From: an uncultured bacterium
GTDB lineage: Bacteria > Cyanobacteriota > Vampirovibrionia > Gastranaerophilales > Gastranaerophilaceae
Length of the DNA stretch: 51,928 nucleotides
Direction: 5' to 3'
Assembly (NCBI GenBank): GCA_900549855.1
Contig: URPS01000014.1
Coordinates: 1-51,928 of the forward strand
Positions 26,001 to 34,195 of the stretch are shown here, one piece after another. Below the pieces are notes generated by a model, which saw only the letters and a program-made list of their open reading frames with translations, was not told where the DNA came from and ran no database searches. Position numbers and translations under genes: made by a program. How positions within the stretch are numbered: the stretch's first letter is position 1; each line of letters begins with the position of its first letter.

Positions 26001-26598
26001 TACAACTCCAAAAACTTTGAAGCAAAAATTAAAACAGCAACCGGAGTTTTTCTGTGATTTAATTAGCATAATATATAAACCAATGGATGAAAATCTTGCC
26101 AAAACAGAACCTATTTTTGAGCAAAAAATTATTTCTCAAGCTTGGACTGTACTTAATGAAATTAAACCACTTGCGGGTTATGATGAATCTCTTGGTACAT
26201 TTGATAGCAAGCAATTTTTAAAATGGTTTAAAAAAGTTATAAAAATAGCAAAAGAAAAAACAAGATTAGAAGTAACCTTGAATGAGATAGGGCAAATATT
26301 GTTTTATACTCCGGCTGATATCAGTGGATTTTGGATAAATAAAGATATTGCAGAGATATTAAATACGGAAGAATACGAAGATATGCGTAAAGGATATGGT
26401 TCTGAAATTATAAATTCCAGAGGTGTTCATACTGTAGATCCTACTGCAAAACCGGAACTAGATTTAGCAGCCAAATATCATAAACAAGCCGAAGATTGTA
26501 GGCTGTCTGGGTTTAATAGGCTGGCTACAATACTAGATGAAGCAGAGGAATTTTATAAAAGAGAAGCTAAAAGAATCTTAGAAAATAGGGATGAATAA
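23059..26598 (+). CDS. Large nuclease-like putative defence protein (1179 aa)
   Basis: The N-terminal ~200 residues look like a PD-(D/E)XK-type nuclease of the Cap4/DUF4297 kind: GGIGQNFENSVQASFVVLLL (Glu28), TDDLTVYTG (Asp68/69) and YNKMFVQIKRDI (Gln88-x-Lys90) make an E...D...QxK set. The remaining ~950 residues are mostly helical with no visible Walker motif, and resemble the sensor or scaffold part of giant defence proteins. It ends with a helix-rich tail (AAKYHKQAEDCRLSGFNRLATILDEAEEFYKREAKR). GTGGGGGT precedes the ATG. It faces the Ser/Thr kinase gene across a shared regulatory region inside a tRNA island. The nuclease call rests on motif shape; a non-nuclease role remains possible. Confidence 0.6.
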   Translation: MTKTKDKKFKPKNISNPYSTGGIGQNFENSVQASFVVLLLTKGIFPALSSYPIIKIELQNRIRRVNTDDLTVYTGNNSGEIYNKMFVQIKRDITIKFSNKAFKETIENAWLDFKSSLFNKEKDKIALITTPLSKTDNTCIKTLLDFADGAENSNEFLLKLTTKGYCHAQTNNKLEDIKKIIKHANNDEEVSDKDILEFLKIFHVFIYDIDIKGVTSALLRTIIEQFDGKNSSSTWCEIKEYVAEKNQKASTITLETISENIKKNFRNRRGYSIPADLVPIQQVDNGIYTNPKYKKALAFAGLIGTWSEININDKLVISSIINQDYEDWIKILQEIEQQNDSPVYYKKGIWTIKDRKNVLINTKSAIYDIDIERLQTETIKVLTEIDPKYYLEKNKRFYAYTYDNGYKYSYNIQKGLSETVALLGCGDYKFDHAENKLNYFADNVLYAIFKQPSWQHIATLNECIPILAEGAPSAFIKIINSICNKNSIIMKQLVEEEGDGITGGCYISGLLWALERLAWSPLYLIDVILLLGKLAEIMPNSRWSNNPENSIIEILMPWHYQTLASIKLQETATTRLLKEHSDIATQVLIKLLPTEHQIACDTNRPNYMNIFKKDWEYSVKINDRNELVSHYITLLIKQTKENIGNITLIIKNLNKLNDKDFEKVVKIISSKKLINATEEKRVPIWEALLSEIKKHKKFKNAKWAMSPVRLEKLEVVLDLIKPKDLINNIAPLFDIELNYDLEDENDNYEKVERKLNLRRKRALLSLLKQQPNFRTIIDLVNKVESPFMVSNALIDTDEYNFDNDIYPQFLKIEDRKIREFTYNYTFYKYKKLGLKWLEQIPYQKWENDEQVEFFKQLPSVSEIWNIINKQSQNIKASYWKTVDINPYMSDSDIDLINCLLKYNRPIAASECISKMLYNGQTVESSLIIKVLSHILKTNEDIRRIDIYKIGEMIKELQEDKTVDFEELASLEWKFYYALDNITTPKTLKQKLKQQPEFFCDLISIIYKPMDENLAKTEPIFEQKIISQAWTVLNEIKPLAGYDESLGTFDSKQFLKWFKKVIKIAKEKTRLEVTLNEIGQILFYTPADISGFWINKDIAEILNTEEYEDMRKGYGSEIINSRGVHTVDPTAKPELDLAAKYHKQAEDCRLSGFNRLATILDEAEEFYKREAKRILENRDE

Positions 26599-26856
26599 TG
26601 TCAAAATTTTCTGACCTGAATATTCCATTGAGATTATAAATACCACACTCTGCAAATAAAATATTATTTTATAAATCCACTTTTATCACTTTAGATGAAA
26701 AACCTTTTATATCCAATAATATTTAATAACATTATTTGAAGTAACAAAAAGTCGCAAAACGTTATCTTTTATTAAGAAGATATCAATTATGTTATTTTAA
26801 AAGACATATTTTAGCTCTTTAGAGGTAATATATAACAGCAAAAGGAGTTAAGAAAA

Positions 26857-27402
26857 ATGGAATTTGTTGAACCAATAAGAGATAAACGCAAAATTGAGTT
26901 GGTTAAAGTAATTCTTAAAAAGAATGGTTTTAGAGATTACATGTTATTTTTGATGGGAATTAATAGTGGATTAAGGATTTCGGACATTTTGAGACTAAAA
27001 GTATCCGATGTACGAGGCAAACGATATATTGAAGTAAAAGAAGAGAAAACAGGTAAATATCGAAAATTTCCTATTACAGAATCCTTTAAAGCACCTTTGA
27101 AAGAATACATTACTGAAAAATCTTCTGATGAGTGGTTATTTTGTTCCCAAAGGGGTGAAAATGCTATAACAAGAGTTCAAGCCTATCGAATTATTAGCCA
27201 AGCTTGTGAAAAAGCAGGAATAACCTCGAGAATCGGCACGCACACCTTAAGAAAAACTTTTGGATATCATTTTTACAAAGAGAAAAAAGACATTGCACTT
27301 TTGCAAAGTATTTTAAACCATTCCTCACCTTCTGTAACTTTAAGATACATTGGAATTAATCAGGACATAATTGACAAAAATTTAAAAACGTTCAAGCTAT
27401 AA
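26857..27402 (+). CDS. Small tyrosine recombinase 2 (catalytic domain only)
   Basis: 181 residues, with no core-binding domain. Catalytic residues are Arg40 in NSGLRISDI, Lys in EEKTGKYR, H-x-x-R in GTHTLRKTFGYHFY, His155 in LNHSSPSV and Tyr164 in LRYIGINQ. A strong AAAGGAG precedes the ATG, with TATAAC upstream as a -10. It is the most divergent of the three paralogues (11383, 43420). Its 3' end is 56 bp before the first of two 28-bp inverted sites, and a giant gene follows in the same direction. It may be a dedicated invertase for that segment. Whether it also serves the tRNA-Tyr island is unclear. Confidence 0.9.
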   Translation: MEFVEPIRDKRKIELVKVILKKNGFRDYMLFLMGINSGLRISDILRLKVSDVRGKRYIEVKEEKTGKYRKFPITESFKAPLKEYITEKSSDEWLFCSQRGENAITRVQAYRIISQACEKAGITSRIGTHTLRKTFGYHFYKEKKDIALLQSILNHSSPSVTLRYIGINQDIIDKNLKTFKL

Positions 27403-27458
27403 TTAAGTGCTGTTCTATATTCTAGCCTACTTTTTCTTTCCTCAATATGTTACATAAC

Positions 27459-27486
27459 ATGTAACAAAATTCATATTGTGTTACAT
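27459..27486 (+). repeat. Recombinase-type inverted repeat, left copy (site 2L)
   Basis: A 28-bp site beginning ATGTAACA and ending TGTGTTACAT around AAATTCATAT. Its reverse complement matches 27660-27687 at 25 of 28 positions. Extra GTTACAT/ATGTAAC elements flank it (27449-27465, 27480-27496), which could be accessory binding sites. Confidence 0.8.
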
Positions 27487-27542
27487 AACTCGTAACATAT
27501 TGGTTCAAAATTGATAAAAATAGGGTGTTTGAGAGGTTTTAA

Positions 27543-27570
27543 ATATTATTTGGTTACTAGGAAATTACAA
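27543..27570 (-). promoter_or_regulatory. Promoter inside invertible segment 2, currently facing left
   Basis: On the minus strand TTGTAA (27565-27570), a 16-bp spacer and TAATAT (27543-27548) make a good sigma-70 promoter. It now points back towards the recombinase 3' end. Inversion of 27487-27659 would point it at the giant gene (ATG 27730), so the sequenced state looks OFF. Weaker rightward boxes exist near 27596-27630. Confidence 0.6.
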
Positions 27571-27659
27571 TTTGCAATATGAATTGTAACAAAATTTGCT
27601 CAATTGTAACAATTTGTATAAAAATATTAAAGTTTTTCGTAAAAATGCCGATAAATATC

Positions 27660-27687
27660 ATGTAACACAAGCTGAATTGTGTTACAT
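27660..27687 (-). repeat. Recombinase-type inverted repeat, right copy (site 2R)
   Basis: Perfect 11-bp dyad ATGTAACACAA / TTGTGTTACAT around GCTGAA. The central TGAAT lies opposite in orientation to the left copy. It ends 42 bp before the ATG of the giant gene. Confidence 0.8.
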
Positions 27688-27729
27688 ATAAAAACTCCTC
27701 ATTTTGCACAAAGGAAAGTAGGTTGGAAA

Positions 27730-30700
27730 ATGGATTTTGGCAAATTTTGGTTACAATCAAATAATGGCAAAGAACAAATTGGCGAAATTAAACAAGGTAT
27801 TCGCCGAGAACAAGTTGATGCGAAGTTGCAGAATTTATTTGATGCGTATGATGCAAACAAGGACGGTTGTCTTGAAAAATCAGAAATTGACACCATTTTT
27901 CAACATTTAGCCGATTTTGCCGGAGAAGACAAAACTCTTGATTCTGTTGAAAACGGACAAATTAATTCTCAATTAAAAAAAATAAATATTGAGAATGCTG
28001 ATTTTATGGGTTTTGTGAAATCTGTATCTACTGCATCAGCTGATATTGTTGAAACTAAAGAAAAACAAACTCCTGACGGTGGAAAAGAAGTTACTACAAC
28101 GTATAATGACGGAACTACAGAAACAATTGCATTTTACAGCAATGGCGATTACAAATGGAAGAAAACCGAAAAAAGAACTTTAGAAACAAATTTTGAATTA
28201 ATCATTGAGGGTAAAAAACACAAATTCAATGATGAAACTAAATTTAAAAAAGCATTAGAAACACAAGAACAGAAAAATATATCTAATGCTATGCAAAATG
28301 CACAAAACAAACAAAAAGCCAGTCAATCAACTGATGGAATAAGCAAGTATATTAAGTTACCTGTTGCTACCATTAATACAAACACTTTTTCTAAAGAAAA
28401 TATTGACCGCAAAGAATTGTATTCCCCTCGATTTATTGCTGAAACTCTTGGGGTAAATACAGAAACAGACGACGGCAAAAAGGTTGTAGAAAGATTATCA
28501 CAATTGCCACAAGAAACTTTGGAAAAACTTAAAGACGGCAAAGAACTCAAAGAACTTATTTCTTCACAAGAACTCGAACCGACTTTTGATAATATTTCTA
28601 ACGTGTTAGAAATTACAGAGGGTGTTACATTAAGAAATGAAGAAGAATACAAGGCAACTGAAACTCAAAGACAAGAAATTTTGACACAAATTAAAACTGC
28701 TAATTTTATGGCTAATGTGTATGAAACTCTTGCAAGCTACAACGACCAATACACTGATAGCGTAGGCTTGTTTGGTTTGGGTTCTGAAGGTATCGGATAT
28801 GTTTTAAATAAACTTGGCTTGGACGGTGAAAACCATTATCAATGGGCTGATTCTTGTCGAGAATTTGCTAAAAATTCAAGCGAATTAAAAGTTTTGAATC
28901 CTCAAAAATTCAAAGAAGGATTCAAAAAGATTTATGGTGAAAATGCTAAAGATTGGGGCATTGACTATAATTCTGATGCGTTCAAAAAATGTTTTGCTCT
29001 TGCTGAAAGCGGAAAAGCTTTTGATGAAGACAACAAAATGACAGACGAATACAAAGAAGCCATACTTAAAGCTATGAATATTGTAGCTGACGATCCGAAC
29101 GACAGCACATTTAATCAAATTATGAACGGTTTTGGCGAAGCTTTGATTATGATTGCAACATTGGGCTGGGGAGCTGAAACAAAAGCAGGAGCTACACTTG
29201 CAACTACAACAATGGGTACATTCTCTAAAGCAGGTGTCGCACTTGCATCTAAACAAGTAAATAACAAACTTCTTCAAGGTGCTTTGAGATTTTCAGGTAA
29301 AGCAGTCAAACTCGTTGGTCCGGCATTAAATGAAGGTACAAAAATGTATCTTTATACAACCGCAGAAGGTACTGTGATGAACGTATCAAACCGAGCAATT
29401 AAACAAGACGGATTCGACAAACTTATTGATACACAAGCACAAGTAATGAGAAATGCGGATGGTTCATTCACTTTTGGCGCGTTTGCAGGTGTATATGGTA
29501 CAGCTGTAACTCAAAAAGTTATGCAAGTATTCTCAAAAACTTCTCAAAAAGTAACAACGGCATTGAGTGAAAAATTTTCTCAAGGTGCAGTTAATGCTAA
29601 TGAAGTATTTGCAACTATTTTAGAAAAATCCGTCCCGACTAAGATTGCAGAAGTTGCAGGTTTTGCAACAGATGTAGTTGGATTTGCTTATTTTAACCAA
29701 GCGTTAATGATAGCAAATACTTTGATGCAAGATGGAAAACTCACAAATGAAGGGTTGGAGAAAGCCTTATTAGAAGAATTCGGTCATCAAGGTTATAACC
29801 TAGGACAAATCAAGGTTATTTCACATTTAATCATGATGTTGACAGGTTCAAGAAGTGCAAGAATGCAATCTCAAAAGTATTTGCAAGAAAACTTGCCACA
29901 ACTTAAAGGTGCAACCGTAGAAGGGGTAAATGGAGGCAAAGATGGTTTTAAAATCAACCTTCCTGACGGCAGAAGAATTGAATGTAAAAACGCATCAGAA
30001 ATGATATCTTCACTTCAATTAATGGCGCGCGGAGAAATTGCATTTAGTAGTAAGTTTGATAAAGATAATGAACCACTAGTTGATTCTAAAGCTAAAAAAA
30101 ATAATTTTATGAATAAATTAAAAACCGTTATAACTGGTGATAATGATAAACTTCGTGATTTTCGTAAAAAGATGCGTACAAAAGGTTTTGCCGAAAACCT
30201 CAATTCTGCTCAACAAACAGAAGCAGAATTACAAGCTAAAAAACAAGTTGAAGAATATTTAAAAAATAATTTCCCTGACCTAGCGACTCAAGATAATGTT
30301 AATATTCTTAAAGAAGCTTGGCTAAAGAGTTCTGAATTTACTCAAAAAGCATTAAATAATTCAAGAAAATTCAATGTAACGGAAATTTCTTCACTTGTTG
30401 AAGCATACCTATTAGAACCAAATTTAACAGAAAAATATCTAAATATTAAGTCAGAAAATGGAGCATACAGATTTCATCCTTTTGACGTAGAATACCTTGT
30501 TAAGGCTCATTTAACGGATCCAACTCGAACTGAAGAATTAATCAATACAAAAACAGAAAACGGTCGATACAAATATGATGGCACAGATGTATTATCACTT
30601 GTTGAAGCTTATCAAATGAATGCAAAAGCAACAGACATGTTTTTAAACTTGAAAAATGAGAAGGACGATCCAAGATTTGATGTCGGTTATATCAATTCTT

Positions 30701-33129
30701 TAGTTGAGGCATATAATAAAAATCCTGAACTTGTAGAAGATTTATTGACTCAAGAATATTATAAAGGAATGATTCGTCATAAAGCACAGAATATCATAGA
30801 TGCAGTGAAAGCGCACGAAATTGACCCTAAACGTTTTAAAGAAATTTTAGACGAAAAAGGTCAACCACCATTTGATTATACTTATATGTATGATGGAAGT
30901 GATGCATTGAAATTTATTGAGGCAGAAAAAATAGATTCAAAAGTTGCAAAAATGTTAGAGGCACAGTATCAAGAAGGAGGACATCCGCGTTTCTCCGCTA
31001 ACACAATTCGTTTACTCACAGAAGTATATAAAAAACATCCTCAAACTTTAGATAGAATTATTAATATTAAAAATACAATGGGAATTTATAAATTTTTCCA
31101 AGGTGAATATATGCCAGAAAAAGATTCTTTTAAAATAATGATAGAAGAATTTGAGAAATACCCTGAAATATTAGAAATTGCAGAAAATAACGAAACCGTT
31201 ATGGGTTTTGGTTTACTTTGTTGTTTACTTAATGCATACAAAAAAAATCCTGAGCTTACAAAAAGTGCTTTAAGTCAAAAAAATACAAATGGCTCGCCAA
31301 GATTTGATCTTAGTAGTGTTGATTACTTAGTTGAGGCTAGTGAAACCAATTCAACTTTGACTAAAGAACTTTTGGATTATAAAACTGCTGATGGAAAAGA
31401 ATATAGATTTGATGCAATAAATATTAGAGAGATTGTTAATGCTGATAAAATAAATCATGATTTGACAAGAGATTTGTTAACACAGAAAAAATCTGATGGT
31501 AGTTTTTATAGCGGCATAGCAATAGAACGAATTGTTTCTGTTAAAGAAACTTCGCCAGACATTTATGATTATGCAATAAAAAATGGTTTTTCACCAAATA
31601 ATGCTTCTAAAATAGTAGAAGCTTTCAATCAAAGCAACGACCCTGATTTAGTAAAATTATTGATGGGGTACAAAAATAGTGAAGGGAAAAATAGATTTAA
31701 AGGTCAAGATATTATAAGAATTGTCATGAGTATTGATGAAGAACCACATAACAAAGCAAAAATATTGGATTACTTAAATAACGATATTTCTATAAATTCA
31801 ATTGATAGTTTATTGTCAATGGAAAAAATGTTGTCTAAAAATGAATTTGATAAACTAAAAAACAGTTTCAATAGTGTTATTGATTATTGCAAAGCTCATA
31901 ATATAAAATATGATAATTTATATGTTTCAGAAAACAAAGGATTCATCCTAATATTAGATGGTTATGGATATAACAGAATAAATTTTGATGCTAATGGAAA
32001 AATTATAGATAAAACTGAAGTAGATACAACAAACCCAAACTTCTCAAAAGAAAGCTTTATAGACAAAAATGGTGAAAAAAGCGTTCTTGCAAGAATTGAG
32101 CATACGCAATTGGGCTTTACGGATTTTGCATTCTATACAGATAATATTAAAACAGTTAAAGATACCAATGGAAATCTATTATACAAAGAATTTTGCTTAA
32201 AATCTAAGGATGTAGAAGGCAAATTCGATGTATGGCGTGAAGAAGCTAATGGTAAAAAATACAAAATCGGTTTGGCAGAAAAAACTCCGGCAGGTGAAAT
32301 TGTACTAGAAAAAACGTTGGTAGCAAATGATGGCACAAAAACAGACTACAATTATATGCAATCACCTAACGGTAGCAGACTTGTTTATACAAAAATAACC
32401 GAACCTAATGGTAAAATTACTGAAAATAGACAACAATTTAAAATAATTGATAATAGTCATGCTATTTCAATTGAAAATGGTATGAAATATGAAATCGAAT
32501 ACCAAACTGATAAAATTACTATAACCAAAGATAATGGAGAAAAAGTTGAATTATCAATAGGTTCAAATGAAATTGAAAGCGAAGGTGTTATTTCAAAAGA
32601 TTTATTACCTATTATTAAAATGTTACCTGGTTCTGTTTTATGCGATATTAAAGAATTTGGCTTAAAAAAAGTATGGTTAAACACAAACAAAGCAAATGAA
32701 GGAAATGCCTTTTTTGTAGCGGTTAGTGGTACAATAGAACTTTCTGAACAGAACTCTGCTCCTAAAAATGCGTTTATATTATTACACGAATTAGGACATT
32801 ATAGAGATTACTTTAAATTTAGAAAGAATAGCGAATTAAATAATACATTTAAAGCAGAATTAGAAGCTTTTAATAAAACAGCAACTCAAATGGAGAAAGA
32901 TGCAATTAGTTATTTGATTGATACTCAAAGACAGGGTAGTACGCTAAAACCGGGAGGTATGCAGGCAGAATTTATTGCTGAAACAAATGCAATAATGCAT
33001 GGTGCCAATTTTGCACCATTTATTGAAATGCGAGGTCAGTATTTACAAAAATACTTCCCGAAAACATTTGCAAAAGTTGTTGAACTTCTAAAAGAAACTG
33101 GTGTCCAAGAATATAAACCTGAAGAATAA
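27730..33129 (+). CDS. Giant EF-hand / tandem-repeat / HELGH metallopeptidase-like protein
   Basis: A 1799-residue protein. Residues ~38-52 (YDANKDGCLEKSEID) form an EF-hand calcium loop. Residues ~480-680 hold Ala/Gly-rich, partly hydrophobic segments (FGEALIMIATLGWGAETKAGATLATTTM). Residues ~880-1320 are tandem ~35-40-residue repeats of the pattern 'hxxLVEAYxxNPxLTxxLLNxKxxNGxxRF'. Residue ~1686 starts HELGH (LLHELGHYRDYF), a zinc-peptidase motif, with a possible third ligand Glu in AEFIAETNAI. No classical signal peptide is seen. I prefer ATG 27730 (MDFGKFWL), preceded by AAGGAAAGTAGG, over a GTG at 27679 that falls inside the right inverted repeat. An inverted-repeat promoter segment lies directly upstream. 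It may be an exported or surface host-interaction protein; the function is unknown. Confidence 0.75.
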   Translation: MDFGKFWLQSNNGKEQIGEIKQGIRREQVDAKLQNLFDAYDANKDGCLEKSEIDTIFQHLADFAGEDKTLDSVENGQINSQLKKINIENADFMGFVKSVSTASADIVETKEKQTPDGGKEVTTTYNDGTTETIAFYSNGDYKWKKTEKRTLETNFELIIEGKKHKFNDETKFKKALETQEQKNISNAMQNAQNKQKASQSTDGISKYIKLPVATINTNTFSKENIDRKELYSPRFIAETLGVNTETDDGKKVVERLSQLPQETLEKLKDGKELKELISSQELEPTFDNISNVLEITEGVTLRNEEEYKATETQRQEILTQIKTANFMANVYETLASYNDQYTDSVGLFGLGSEGIGYVLNKLGLDGENHYQWADSCREFAKNSSELKVLNPQKFKEGFKKIYGENAKDWGIDYNSDAFKKCFALAESGKAFDEDNKMTDEYKEAILKAMNIVADDPNDSTFNQIMNGFGEALIMIATLGWGAETKAGATLATTTMGTFSKAGVALASKQVNNKLLQGALRFSGKAVKLVGPALNEGTKMYLYTTAEGTVMNVSNRAIKQDGFDKLIDTQAQVMRNADGSFTFGAFAGVYGTAVTQKVMQVFSKTSQKVTTALSEKFSQGAVNANEVFATILEKSVPTKIAEVAGFATDVVGFAYFNQALMIANTLMQDGKLTNEGLEKALLEEFGHQGYNLGQIKVISHLIMMLTGSRSARMQSQKYLQENLPQLKGATVEGVNGGKDGFKINLPDGRRIECKNASEMISSLQLMARGEIAFSSKFDKDNEPLVDSKAKKNNFMNKLKTVITGDNDKLRDFRKKMRTKGFAENLNSAQQTEAELQAKKQVEEYLKNNFPDLATQDNVNILKEAWLKSSEFTQKALNNSRKFNVTEISSLVEAYLLEPNLTEKYLNIKSENGAYRFHPFDVEYLVKAHLTDPTRTEELINTKTENGRYKYDGTDVLSLVEAYQMNAKATDMFLNLKNEKDDPRFDVGYINSLVEAYNKNPELVEDLLTQEYYKGMIRHKAQNIIDAVKAHEIDPKRFKEILDEKGQPPFDYTYMYDGSDALKFIEAEKIDSKVAKMLEAQYQEGGHPRFSANTIRLLTEVYKKHPQTLDRIINIKNTMGIYKFFQGEYMPEKDSFKIMIEEFEKYPEILEIAENNETVMGFGLLCCLLNAYKKNPELTKSALSQKNTNGSPRFDLSSVDYLVEASETNSTLTKELLDYKTADGKEYRFDAINIREIVNADKINHDLTRDLLTQKKSDGSFYSGIAIERIVSVKETSPDIYDYAIKNGFSPNNASKIVEAFNQSNDPDLVKLLMGYKNSEGKNRFKGQDIIRIVMSIDEEPHNKAKILDYLNNDISINSIDSLLSMEKMLSKNEFDKLKNSFNSVIDYCKAHNIKYDNLYVSENKGFILILDGYGYNRINFDANGKIIDKTEVDTTNPNFSKESFIDKNGEKSVLARIEHTQLGFTDFAFYTDNIKTVKDTNGNLLYKEFCLKSKDVEGKFDVWREEANGKKYKIGLAEKTPAGEIVLEKTLVANDGTKTDYNYMQSPNGSRLVYTKITEPNGKITENRQQFKIIDNSHAISIENGMKYEIEYQTDKITITKDNGEKVELSIGSNEIESEGVISKDLLPIIKMLPGSVLCDIKEFGLKKVWLNTNKANEGNAFFVAVSGTIELSEQNSAPKNAFILLHELGHYRDYFKFRKNSELNNTFKAELEAFNKTATQMEKDAISYLIDTQRQGSTLKPGGMQAEFIAETNAIMHGANFAPFIEMRGQYLQKYFPKTFAKVVELLKETGVQEYKPEE

Positions 33130-33134
33130 CAGTC

Positions 33135-33683
33135 TTATTTTAAATATAGAGTAGCATCTTTAAAGAAATTATCTTTGCCGAAAAATTCTTCTCTGACTTC
33201 AGGAGCGGCATTCGGATTAAATTCACCCATATTGTTTAAAAATTTCTTTATAATCGGATTTTTTTGCATTTTTTCGCCATCATCTGCTAAAGATTCTTGT
33301 ATTATTTGTCGAGTCGGTTTTTCTTCATCAATAGATTTTTTAATAGTTGATTTAATCCAATCAGTCCAACCAATTTCATGTTTAGCTTCTGTTGTAAATT
33401 TAGCAAATTTATTAACGATTAAATCTTCAGGCAATCGTTCTAAATTGTTAGATATATTCTTGCTTAACTCACAAAAAATATATCTGAGTTTAAATGGAAT
33501 ACCTGCAATCAAGCGAACAATACCATCTTGGTTTTTATTAACAATCAATTCCAGTTCGTTTCCTTGTGTTTTTTCTTCAAACTTTTTTGCAATATTTTGC
33601 AATTTTTGTGAGTGTGAATTCATTCCTTCATTAAAAACAAGCTTAGCTTGAAAATTTGTACTATTGCAGTTTTGAATATTCAT
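33135..33683 (-). CDS. F-x-A-tagged small protein, paralogue A
   Basis: About 182 residues from the ATG at 33683 (MNIQNCNSTNFQAKLVF), with AGGAG upstream; a TTG three codons earlier is less likely. After the N-F-Q-A-K tag, LQNIAKKFEEKTQGNELELIVNKNQDG matches WQGIAKKFEEQTVKSPKYEMEVFANKNGK of the 34196-34723 product, so the two are paralogues. The C-terminal half is helical and charged. It has no signal peptide or membrane span. It converges with the giant gene (6-bp gap). Function unknown. Confidence 0.75.
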   Translation of the reverse strand: MNIQNCNSTNFQAKLVFNEGMNSHSQKLQNIAKKFEEKTQGNELELIVNKNQDGIVRLIAGIPFKLRYIFCELSKNISNNLERLPEDLIVNKFAKFTTEAKHEIGWTDWIKSTIKKSIDEEKPTRQIIQESLADDGEKMQKNPIIKKFLNNMGEFNPNAAPEVREEFFGKDNFFKDATLYLK

Positions 33684-33772
33684 AATACACAACTCCTATA
33701 TAGACCATCTGAAATTATAATAATATAAAACTGCTAAAAAATAAATTTGCTAGCAAAAAAAATATCTTATAT

Positions 33773-34114
33773 TTAGTCATACAACATTTGTGCCATTGCA
33801 TTGTATGCCATAATTTTCATTGCATCATCTTTTGAGATATTGCCTTTTTTGTATTGGTCTACGGTGTAAACTGTACTTACAGTCGGAGAAGACATTACAG
33901 GCATCGTTAGAGTGTTTTTTGCAACGGTCGCTAAATTTTTTTTACGTTTATCAGAGTCAACAACAGTACTCGCTAAATCATAAGCATTTGCATGTACATT
34001 TGTTTTGTTCAAAATTTTTTGTCCATTTTCGGATAAGCCTAATGCGTTATTCTGTTGACTTTGAGTTTGTAACACTGTTGTAGCAACAGGATTTGCTCTA
34101 AATGAAATTGGCAT
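33773..34114 (-). CDS. F-x-A-tagged small hypothetical protein (113 aa)
   Basis: MPISFRANPVATTVLQTQS shows the tag very near the N-terminus. The rest is polar and Ala/Asn/Thr-rich with a helical end (SKDDAMKIMAYNAMAQMLYD). AAGGAG precedes the ATG. It sits between the two paralogues 33135 and 34196, all on the minus strand with 80-90 bp gaps. No family recognised. Confidence 0.7.
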   Translation of the reverse strand: MPISFRANPVATTVLQTQSQQNNALGLSENGQKILNKTNVHANAYDLASTVVDSDKRKKNLATVAKNTLTMPVMSSPTVSTVYTVDQYKKGNISKDDAMKIMAYNAMAQMLYD

Positions 34115-34195
34115 TAATTTACTCCTTGCACACTTCTACATATATATAAAGTAGTTTTAGTTGTAAAAATTGCTATAAAAATTAATATTTGTAAA

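Noticed and set aside
27443..27502. Short CRISPR-like or iteron array of GTTACAT units
   Set aside because: Units are only 17 bp, two in number, with a single short spacer; they are better explained as recombinase binding sites.
28323..29277. Minus-strand frames of 109-130 codons inside the giant gene
   Set aside because: Composition (Ser/Phe/Cys-rich) is typical of antisense shadows and there are no initiation signals.
33175..33651. 158-codon plus-strand frame opposite the small F-x-A gene
   Set aside because: It is a shadow of the minus-strand gene, which has a good ribosome binding site, the family tag and a paralogue.
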